Shown one piece after another: positions 5,506 through 10,979 of a stretch of 10,979 nucleotides of DNA. The notes under the pieces were generated by a model. That model was not told the DNA's origin. It made no database searches and saw only the letters and a list, made by a program, of their open reading frames with translations. Each line of letters opens with the position of its first letter. The first letter of the stretch is position 1. The position numbers were made by a program, and so were the translations under genes. This stretch comes from Candidatus Jordarchaeia archaeon (GTDB lineage Archaea > Asgardarchaeota > Jordiarchaeia > Jordiarchaeales > Freyrarchaeaceae), in the NCBI GenBank assembly GCA_018383835.1, contig JAHAWR010000031.1:2398-13376 (forward strand), written 5' to 3'.

Positions 5506-6430
5506 TGGTGGAAAGCGACTAGCCCTCTTCAATTTAGAGGCGCCGAAAATGTTTGAGTGGAAAAAGGACCATCACCATATAGAGGGGATGCCCTCCTTTC
5601 TCGAGCTCCCCATAAGGCTTAATGGCTTAACTGATAGAGTGGACTTCTTCACGGAGTTCGGTAGCCTTCTTGGCGTAAGAGGAGAAGTAATATACGTTGA
5701 GGTTAAGCCTCTCGGGTCCTTCATAAACGAAGTTGATCATATAATCGTGATCGCAACTAAGGGGCGGTACGAGTTTGTTTTGAAAACTTTCTCTTCGTGG
5801 GGACTTTTAAAGTGGTTCCCACTGTGGATTGCCTCATATGCTAGGGCTAACTTCAGCATAAGCGGGAAGAGCAGGCTGAAGAACGAGTTGAGGGCGCGTT
5901 TAGTGCTGAGAAAGGCTGGGGTTAAGACACCTTACCTTTATTGCTATGACATGAAGAGGATGAAAGCGCTTTACGAGTTCATTGAGGGCGAAAACTTAGA
6001 CGAGAAGGTGAAGGCGGCTAGGAGAGACGGCGATACAAACAGCTTAGAAGACGTTTATAGGAGAGCGGGCTTAGAGGTTGCTAGAATTCACTCTTCAGGC
6101 TACATTCTCGGAGACTGTAAGCCGGCGAACGTCATATACTCGAACACTGGGCAACTCTACTATGTAGACTTAGAGCAGGCTAGGGGCGGTAACATTAGGC
6201 TGAGCGGGTGGGATGTCTGCGAATTCATAATGTTTACAGGACGCTTTTTCCTGCTCCCGAAGAAGGCGAGAAAGCTCTGTGAAGCGTTCCTCCAAGGCTA
6301 CTTGGAGGAGGGAGACAAGAGGGTGCTGAGGGAGGCAGCGTCCATAAAGATGAGTCAACCCTTTGTAGGGCTGGTATCCCCTGCAGTCTTCCAGTCCCTT
6401 AGAAGCCTTATGCTGGAGCACGCCGAGTAA
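5480..6430 (+). CDS. Bud32/WaaP-like atypical protein kinase of archaeal type
   Basis: The protein has 316 residues from ATG 5480; a TTG at 5468 would add four. In numbering from that TTG, the kinase landmarks are Lys106 in YEFVLKTF (ATP-binding lysine), Glu140 in LKNELRARLVLRKAGVKTP (helix-C glutamate), and IHSSGYILGDCKPANVIY with Asp216 and Asn221 (catalytic loop). Asp234 in YYVDLEQA replaces the DFG motif, and WDVCEF (248-253) follows. This layout matches the small atypical kinases related to Bud32 and lipopolysaccharide kinases, and all catalytic residues are kept. The first 100 residues, before the kinase core, are unusually long for Bud32, so this is not the KEOPS subunit itself. Its substrate is unknown. 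It is monocistronic in appearance and converges on the nitroreductase gene with 9 bases between stops. Confidence 0.85.
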   Translation: MRRQPSNGDGGKRLALFNLEAPKMFEWKKDHHHIEGMPSFLELPIRLNGLTDRVDFFTEFGSLLGVRGEVIYVEVKPLGSFINEVDHIIVIATKGRYEFVLKTFSSWGLLKWFPLWIASYARANFSISGKSRLKNELRARLVLRKAGVKTPYLYCYDMKRMKALYEFIEGENLDEKVKAARRDGDTNSLEDVYRRAGLEVARIHSSGYILGDCKPANVIYSNTGQLYYVDLEQARGGNIRLSGWDVCEFIMFTGRFFLLPKKARKLCEAFLQGYLEEGDKRVLREAASIKMSQPFVGLVSPAVFQSLRSLMLEHAE

Positions 6431-6439
6431 CGGAGCAGG

Positions 6440-6967
6440 TCAACTGCTATATTTCTCCCAGTGTAGGATTTCCTTCAGCGGCCTGCGGGGGGGCGGACTC
6501 GGGTTCTCTGAGGGGTATCCTAAAGCAATTATGGCGAAGGGCTCCACGTCCCCCGGTAAGCTGACCAGCTCCCTGACTTTTCCCTTATCGAAGACGGAGT
6601 CCCAGCAGGTTCCCAAACCGAGAGCGTGCGCAGCGAGCATCATGTTCTGTATAGCTACGGCAGCATCCAAGGGGGCGAAGTAGCTTACGCCAAGCTCACC
6701 GTAGCGGGACCGTGCCCTAGAGAGGTTAATACATACCACGAGAGCTACAGGGGCATCCTTAAGGTACCTAGCGTACCCTGAAACTTCAGCCATGACCCTC
6801 CTCTTCTCAGGATCCGTGACCGCCACTACTTCAACGGGCTGAGTGTTACCCGACGACGGAGCCCACCTTCCGGCGTCAACCACCTTCTCGATTAGCTCAC
6901 GTTCAACGGGTCTTGAAGCATACCTTCTTATGCTTCTTCTCCCTCGAATAGCATCAAAAACATCCAT
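6440..6967 (-). CDS. Nitroreductase-family FMN-dependent oxidoreductase
   Basis: The protein has 175 residues from ATG 6967; a GTG at 6976 would add three. The N-terminal RRSIRRYASRPV is the FMN-phosphate-binding arginine motif, followed by VVDAGRWAPSSGNTQP, the flavin-contacting segment of the family. The middle part AAVAIQNMMLAAHALGLGTCWDS and the C-terminal FAIIALGYPSE are also characteristic. Members are cytoplasmic homodimers that reduce nitroaromatics, quinones or flavins with NAD(P)H; the physiological substrate cannot be inferred. The length is normal for the compact archaeal form. The gene lies about 90 bases downstream of the acyl-CoA ligase in the same direction, but T-rich DNA after the ligase stop suggests a separate transcript. 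A weak TTAAAA at 7005-7010 could be box A. Confidence 0.9.
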   Translation of the reverse strand: MDVFDAIRGRRSIRRYASRPVERELIEKVVDAGRWAPSSGNTQPVEVVAVTDPEKRRVMAEVSGYARYLKDAPVALVVCINLSRARSRYGELGVSYFAPLDAAVAIQNMMLAAHALGLGTCWDSVFDKGKVRELVSLPGDVEPFAIIALGYPSENPSPPPRRPLKEILHWEKYSS

Positions 6968-7034
6968 GAAAATCACCGAAAATATAAGGAGAGAAAAGGG
7001 AACATTTTAACGTTCACTAAATGGGGCGGAACCA

Positions 7035-7055
7035 AAAACAACTATAAAAAAGAGG
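7035..7055 (-). terminator. T-rich archaeal terminator after the acyl-CoA ligase gene
   Basis: Read on the minus strand, the DNA just after the stop at 7065 has CCTTCCTC followed by TTTTTT, then TATAG and TTGTTTTTGG. Pyrimidine- and T-rich tracts of this kind end transcription in archaea without a hairpin. It would separate the ligase from the nitroreductase transcript. Confidence 0.45.
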
Positions 7056-7064
7056 AAGGAGAAC

Positions 7065-8759
7065 TTAGCTTCCCGCCATGGCTTTCTCTCTCAGTAGTCT
7101 TCTCAGCACTTTTCCTGCTGCGCTTTTCGGCATCTGCTCTATGAACTCGACCATCCTCGGGTACTTGTAGGCTGCCAGCCGCTGCTTGCACCATTCAATG
7201 ATGTCTTTCTCGGTGACCTTGCCCTTGTAGTCTGGCTTGAGTGTCACATACGCCTTGATGTTCTCGCCTGCCTCTGGGTCCGGAACCCCCACCACAGCTG
7301 CCTCTAAGACGGCGGGGTGTTCGTAGAGAACCTCTTCGACGTCTCTCGGGTACACCGAGTGACCCTTATACTTTATGATGTCCTTGACTCTGTCAACTAT
7401 CCAGAAGTAGCCGTCCTCGTCCATTTTCGCAATGTCGCCAGTTCTAAGCCACTTGTGGCCTCCAGCCTCAAAGAACACCTTCTCCGTTTCCTCAGGCCTG
7501 TTCCAGTACCCCTTCATAACCTGAGGACCACTTACAACCAGCTCTCCCTCCTTGCCGGGCGGCAGCCACTCGAGTGTCTCCGGGTCTACAATGCCTGCAA
7601 GGGTACTCGGTATCGGCGTCCCTATCGAGCCAATTTTCCTTTTCAGCAGAGGCGACGTCGTGTGCGTTACCGGGCTTGCCTCGGAAAGACCGTAACCCTC
7701 AACTATCGGAACACCGACGACCTCATCCCACTTCTTAACAACCTCGACAGGGATAGATGTGGCGCCGTTGTTAACGTAAACGAGGCATGACATGTCAACT
7801 TCCTTAATCTTCGGGTGGTTCAAGAGGGCTACAAACAGTGGTGCAACGCCGAAAAAGTAATTTGGCCTGTATTTCTGTATGGCGTCTAATATCTCGGCTG
7901 GGTCAAACCTTGGGAAGATTATGCCTAAGGAGCCGAACGCCAAGCCCATTATGAGGTCCACAGTCTGCCCGTAGATGTGGTACCATGGGAGTATGCTGAT
8001 ACCTTTAACTCGGTCTATCTTAAACTTCTTCTTTACTCCCTCATTGTAGGGCTGGCACTGGTAGACGTTTGCCACAATGTTTCTGTGGGTTAGCATGGCG
8101 GCTTTGGGTAGCCCTGTCGTCCCTCCAGTGTACTGGAGGACTGCGATGTCCTCCTGCATCACTCCGGGGTTCAGCTCCTCCCAAGACTTGGGCTCGGTCT
8201 TCATGATGAGCTCCGTCATGTCGTGAACGCCTTCACCATTTTGGATCTGCGCCTTTTGACCCATTATGTTGAATGCGATCACATTCTCGACTTCGGTTTC
8301 CTCTTTGACTGCCTTGAAGTGTGGGTAAAACATGTCCATTACGAACAGGGTTTTGCTTTTACTGTCTTTGAGCTGGTATCCTACTTCTCTGGCTACGAAG
8401 AGAGGGCTAAGAGCAGTGACCGTTGCGCCTATAGTATGGGCTGCGAAGTACGCTATGGAGAACTGCGGGCAGTTCGGCGAATGGATTGCAAAGGTATCGC
8501 CTTTCTCTATTCCAAGGTTCTTTAGCGCTGTCGCGAAGCGCCTTATCAAGCCATCCAACTGGGTGTACGTGAACTCTCGTCCATAGAAGATCTGGGCAAC
8601 CATGTCACCGTACTTTTTAGCTGCTGATGCGGCGATGGTAGCTATTGTTTCATTCTCCGGTATGTCAACTTCTGCAGGCAGCTCAGGCGGATATGACTTA
8701 AGCCATATCTTCTTCTTAATATAGTCTGGCAACTCCTTCTTAGAATCCTTCTTTTCCAT
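7065..8759 (-). CDS. AMP-forming acyl-CoA ligase (long-chain fatty acid/aryl-CoA synthetase-like)
   Basis: The enzyme has 564 residues from ATG 8759. The in-frame TTG at 8777 adds six but would swallow the GGAGGGAGAGGTGA ribosome-binding tract, so ATG is preferred. It activates a carboxylic acid with ATP to the acyl-adenylate and transfers the acyl group to CoA. In numbering from the TTG, the signatures are the P-loop YTGGTTGLPKAA (216-227), VEGYGLSEASPV (359-370), RTGDIAKMDEDGYFWIVDR (445-463), the hinge and CoA-binding DRVKDIIKYKG (462-472), and the catalytic lysine in SAAGKVLRR (Lys556). Both domains are complete and the length is normal. It is closest in feel to fatty acyl-CoA and 4-coumarate-CoA ligases, but chain length or aromatic preference cannot be read. 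The thiolase at the left edge fits the same CoA-thioester metabolism. Confidence 0.95.
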   Translation of the reverse strand: MEKKDSKKELPDYIKKKIWLKSYPPELPAEVDIPENETIATIAASAAKKYGDMVAQIFYGREFTYTQLDGLIRRFATALKNLGIEKGDTFAIHSPNCPQFSIAYFAAHTIGATVTALSPLFVAREVGYQLKDSKSKTLFVMDMFYPHFKAVKEETEVENVIAFNIMGQKAQIQNGEGVHDMTELIMKTEPKSWEELNPGVMQEDIAVLQYTGGTTGLPKAAMLTHRNIVANVYQCQPYNEGVKKKFKIDRVKGISILPWYHIYGQTVDLIMGLAFGSLGIIFPRFDPAEILDAIQKYRPNYFFGVAPLFVALLNHPKIKEVDMSCLVYVNNGATSIPVEVVKKWDEVVGVPIVEGYGLSEASPVTHTTSPLLKRKIGSIGTPIPSTLAGIVDPETLEWLPPGKEGELVVSGPQVMKGYWNRPEETEKVFFEAGGHKWLRTGDIAKMDEDGYFWIVDRVKDIIKYKGHSVYPRDVEEVLYEHPAVLEAAVVGVPDPEAGENIKAYVTLKPDYKGKVTEKDIIEWCKQRLAAYKYPRMVEFIEQMPKSAAGKVLRRLLREKAMAGS

Positions 8760-8791
8760 TATCACCTCTCCCTCCAAGCTCCCTCAAAAAT

Positions 8792-8813
8792 GGGGGTGTC
8801 CCCCCTTTTTAAA
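8792..8813 (-). promoter_or_regulatory. Ligase promoter: box A next to a perfect GGGGG/CCCCC inverted repeat
   Basis: TTTAAA at 8808-8813 reads as box A for the minus strand, with transcription expected near 8783 and a short leader that includes the ribosome-binding tract. Between box A and the expected start lies GGGGG-TGTC-CCCCC (about 8792-8805), a perfect 5-bp stem. A repressor bound there could block transcription; the repeat could also act as a GC stem before a T-run on the opposite strand. Confidence 0.5.
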
Positions 8814-8885
8814 CTTTTTCTTGAGGGAGAGGGGGCGAAAACCTTGGATAAGAGGCGAACAGTAAATGTCTCGTTTCGTTAATCT

Positions 8886-8921
8886 AATGTGTGCCGAGCC
8901 CGGCAGGTCGCTGCACACATT
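8886..8921. repeat. Nine-base perfect inverted repeat with nested stem
   Basis: AATGTGTGC (8886-8894) pairs with GCACACATT (8913-8921). A competing inner stem, TGCCG-AGCC-CGGCA, occupies 8891-8904. It lies between the divergent ligase and helical-protein genes. It could be an operator, a terminator for stray transcripts (TTTTC follows on the plus strand), or part of a small RNA. Confidence 0.4.
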
Positions 8922-8987
8922 TTCAACGTTTGTCTACTATGAAGGAGCTGGTGCAGTGTTAACGTGATCCTGTTGCAGAAGGGTATT

Positions 8988-9011
8988 TTCAATAGTAAAG
9001 TTAATATTGAA
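8988..9011. promoter_or_regulatory. Operator-like inverted repeat upstream of the helical protein gene
   Basis: TTCAATA (8988-8994) and TATTGAA (9005-9011) form a perfect 7-base inverted repeat with a 10-base spacer. It ends about 10 bases before the probable box A at 9022-9029, a usual place for an archaeal activator or repressor site. Confidence 0.4.
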
Positions 9012-9021
9012 GGTCTTTGTG

Positions 9022-9029
9022 TTTTTATT
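9022..9029 (+). promoter_or_regulatory. Box A (TTTTTATT) of the helical protein gene
   Basis: The centre, at about 9025, predicts a transcript start near 9051, at or next to the TTG (9046) and GTG (9049) codons. An in-frame TGA at 9031-9033 limits the start to this point, so the mRNA is probably leaderless. Confidence 0.45.
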
Positions 9030-9045
9030 GTGAGTTTTCTGTTGC

Positions 9046-10173
9046 TTGGTGGGTTTCTTGAAAGAGGATGTAGCTAGGTTAAAAGAGGGGTTGAGGGGGT
9101 TTTTCGAAACCTTCGCTGATTATGTCAGGAATATTGTTTACGCTATAAGGTCGGCTAAGCTGGAGGATCTTTGGAGCGCTAGATCCGACCTGCTGTCTTT
9201 TTACGTGGAGGCTGGCTCCCTCTTTAGGGAGCTAGCAGGCTTCGCTGAGACGTATATTAAGGCTGTAGGCAGGTTTCTGGGGTTTTTCTACGAGCTGGCG
9301 CTGGTCGTCGGCGTAATGGATGTTCAGGAAGCCTTATTCGGGGAGATACGATGCGGAGAATTAGATAACGGATTTTTAAGGTATCACGTAAAGTCTACTG
9401 TCGACCTTTTCCTGCCCTCCCTGGACGAGCACTTTTCTGAAGCAATTAAAAGATTGAAGGTTCTCGTTAGGGCTCAGCGCCTGCTGGGGGCTGAAATGAT
9501 ACGGCAATTTAAAGAGGAGGTTTATTTTCAAGCGGCCGAGTGGATGAGGGTTAGACTGCTCTTGCACGGCCTTTACGTGAAGGCCTTTAACAGTGAGTTA
9601 ACGGTAAAGCAGTTCACGGACACTCTTAAGGAGCTTAGGGGTTTGGCTGCAAGCGCTTTCACCCGCCTGTCATTAATAACTGGGCTGAATTTCAGAAGAT
9701 ACCTTGTGATGAACACCGAAATTATTATGGAGGAGTTTAGGGGGTTCGCCGAGAGGATAGCCAAGTTTTTCGAGAACGAGTACAGGTTCTACTTCGCTTT
9801 CCTTGACGCTTTAAACTACGTGATAAGGGCGCTTTGGGGTGGCGAAATGCCGGAGACTTTTATAAAGGTTGTTAGGAAGGAGATGGACGTCGGAAGCCTT
9901 ATACCAGAAGAAGTACACGTTGATGACTTGCTCTTCGCAATTAGCATGGCAAGGGTTGAGATCGAACAAGTGTGGGATGTACTAGGCGAGTCGAAACAGC
10001 TTGCTCCGAGCCTTGCAACAATAGCTGAAATACTGAAAAGCAAGGAGCTTGGACGAATACGTGAATACTACTCCAAGATAATTTCGATAAGAGAAAAGTA
10101 CTTGAAGAGAATATACGATGCGCTCGCGCTTCTTCAAGGAGAAACAGTTAAAGCCAGCGTAAAAAAGCAATAA
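9046..10173 (+). CDS. Uncharacterised all-helical protein
   Basis: The protein has 375 residues and I recognise no family. The sequence is almost free of Pro and Gly-rich turns and reads as a succession of amphipathic helices from end to end. Aromatic and charged residues are well spread, with many Phe, Arg, Glu and Lys. Only one stretch is hydrophobic enough to resemble a membrane segment (about 75-92, FLGFFYELALVVGVMD), and it is probably a buried helix. The C-terminus, EIQ-type coiled helices then a basic tail (VKASVKKQ), is coiled-coil-like. No enzyme motif is seen. The start is TTG 9046, with GTG 9049 and TTG 9058 as alternatives; an in-frame stop at 9031 forbids a longer protein. A membrane protein gene follows in the same direction after 102 bases but has its own box A. 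A scaffold or structural role is only a guess. Confidence 0.85.
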   Translation: MVGFLKEDVARLKEGLRGFFETFADYVRNIVYAIRSAKLEDLWSARSDLLSFYVEAGSLFRELAGFAETYIKAVGRFLGFFYELALVVGVMDVQEALFGEIRCGELDNGFLRYHVKSTVDLFLPSLDEHFSEAIKRLKVLVRAQRLLGAEMIRQFKEEVYFQAAEWMRVRLLLHGLYVKAFNSELTVKQFTDTLKELRGLAASAFTRLSLITGLNFRRYLVMNTEIIMEEFRGFAERIAKFFENEYRFYFAFLDALNYVIRALWGGEMPETFIKVVRKEMDVGSLIPEEVHVDDLLFAISMARVEIEQVWDVLGESKQLAPSLATIAEILKSKELGRIREYYSKIISIREKYLKRIYDALALLQGETVKASVKKQ

Positions 10174-10216
10174 AAACAAAACAGTCTGAAAAACTAAAAA
10201 AGAGCTTTTAGATAAA

Positions 10217-10222
10217 TTTAAA
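10217..10222 (+). promoter_or_regulatory. Box A (AAATTTAAA) of the downstream membrane protein gene
   Basis: TTTAAA lies about 55 bases before the GTG start at 10276, so transcription would begin near 10246. The leader of about 30 bases carries GAGAGGTG (10261-10268), a good ribosome-binding site 7 bases before GTG. This gene therefore does not look leaderless, unlike several neighbours. Confidence 0.5.
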
Positions 10223-10275
10223 GGTGAAGAGCGCTCCTGTTTATTCTAAGTTCTCTTTCTGAGAGGTGCATTTCA

Positions 10276-10979
10276 GTGACAGGCAAGCCCGAGAAAGGAA
10301 TGCTTGTCGCGTCCATGCTACTCCTCGTAGGCGAGTTCACAGCTCTTACGCTTTCCCTCATTATACCTTGGAAGGTCAATCTGATACCCTACTTAGGCGG
10401 CGTGGTCGTCCAGCAGATTAATGGCGTCTCAACAGCAGTCTTCTTTTACGGTCTCCCACCACCCCCCATCATAGTAGTTGCCGCATACGGGAGCACAGCA
10501 TCCCCTATCACTTGGCCGCTGATCCCATCATACATAGGGGCCAAGCTTATCCTATTAGGTAAGACCAAGTTTAGCGAGAGTAGAGCTGCAACCTTTGTGC
10601 CACTCATATACTTAGCGGACCGCTACATGAGCTTTCCTTGGCCCCTTAACCTCTTTGCTCCGACAATTTTCATGCAGGGAGGGTTGGGGGTCTACAGCCT
10701 CCTACTGGGGCTCATACTGGGAGCTTTCGCCACAAACTACTTTGTGTCATCCATCATGAACCCCGCAATAGTTAATGTGTGGGCTAAGCTTAACGAGGAG
10801 GGGGAAGCCTCGCTTGAGGAGACCGCTAAAGCCGTGAAGCTCAACAGACAGCTACTTTACAAGTTGCTCTCGGAAGCCGCGGTACAGGGGATCCTAGCCG
10901 CGATCGTCACGGCCGAAAAAGCATACCGCATAAACTCAGACAAAGGAAAAAAGATGATAGCTTCACCTTTAAATTTATC
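10276..10979 (+). CDS. Multi-pass membrane protein with C-terminal winged-HTH-like region, runs off the right edge
   Basis: GTG 10276 opens a frame that stays open for 234 codons to the window end. GAGAGGTG 7 bases upstream supports this start. Hydrophobic segments appear at about residues 9-31, 35-57, 62-92 (two segments broken by PITWPLIP), 103-118 and 135-160, so five or six membrane passes are likely. After residue 170 the chain becomes soluble and charged. Residues about 178-225 read SLEETAKAVKLNRQLLYKLL, then SEAAVQGILAAI and a basic YRINSDKGKKM end. This looks like a winged helix-turn-helix followed by its wing. I do not recognise the membrane part; Pro-rich loops such as YGLPPPP are conspicuous. 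If correct, it may be a membrane-bound one-component regulator. Membrane status is secure, the HTH reading moderate. Confidence 0.75.
   Translation, partial: MTGKPEKGMLVASMLLLVGEFTALTLSLIIPWKVNLIPYLGGVVVQQINGVSTAVFFYGLPPPPIIVVAAYGSTASPITWPLIPSYIGAKLILLGKTKFSESRAATFVPLIYLADRYMSFPWPLNLFAPTIFMQGGLGVYSLLLGLILGAFATNYFVSSIMNPAIVNVWAKLNEEGEASLEETAKAVKLNRQLLYKLLSEAAVQGILAAIVTAEKAYRINSDKGKKMIASPLNL

Noticed and set aside
5480..6430. KEOPS subunit Bud32
   Set aside because: The core is related, but the protein is about 100 residues longer at the N-terminus, has DLEQA instead of DFG, and has no Kae1 neighbour.
7317..8586. Plus-strand frames of 157, 100 and 84 codons
   Set aside because: All are antisense to the acyl-CoA ligase, which has every family motif in order.
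9376..10179. Minus-strand frames of 63-75 codons
   Set aside because: They are antisense shadows of the 375-residue helical protein.
1..10979. CRISPR array or defence island
   Set aside because: No regularly spaced direct repeats, Cas proteins, nucleases, helicases or toxin-antitoxin pairs are visible.

Overview
The window looks like chromosomal DNA from a thermophilic archaeon of the TACK/crenarchaeal type. Several things point there. Promoters carry TTTAAA or TTTTTATA boxes about 27 bases before start codons, so many transcripts are probably leaderless. TTG and GTG starts are frequent. The protein families are typically archaeal: a Bud32/WaaP-like kinase of archaeal type, a ModE-Mop regulator, an archaeal-type thiolase and an acyl-CoA ligase. 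There is no rRNA, recognisable tRNA, CRISPR array or intact insertion sequence. A more precise assignment cannot be made by eye.

Left part (1-4487, all minus strand). The left edge cuts a thiolase that starts at 920. Upstream of it lies a run read leftward from 4487: a HEAT-repeat protein with a PCI-like winged-helix end, a ModE-type molybdate-responsive regulator whose TTG start overlaps the HEAT stop (TTGA), a small Mop (molbindin) protein, and a 143-residue membrane protein 3 bases after the Mop stop. A PAP2-superfamily membrane protein follows 57-60 bases later and has its own promoter-like box. The first four probably form one operon. No molybdate or tungstate transporter is present.

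Middle (4488-5479). Nearly 1 kb holds no recognised gene but is not featureless. It contains a cluster of four stem-loops (4600-4800), a strong promoter driving a possible 59-codon leaderless ORF (4944-5123), and an AT-rich stretch with another leaderless-type promoter and a 67-codon ORF (5302-5505).

Right part (5480-10979). A plus-strand Bud32/WaaP-like kinase converges on a minus-strand nitroreductase with 9 bases between the stops. An AMP-forming acyl-CoA ligase, also minus, lies upstream of the nitroreductase. Then come two plus-strand genes: an all-helical 375-residue orphan, and a multi-pass membrane protein cut by the right edge whose C-terminal part looks like a winged helix-turn-helix.

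The thiolase and the acyl-CoA ligase suggest CoA-thioester metabolism, and the ModE/Mop pair suggests oxyanion (molybdate/tungstate) sensing. The HEAT/PCI-like protein, the helical orphan and the membrane wHTH protein have no assigned role. They are the most interesting proteins here.
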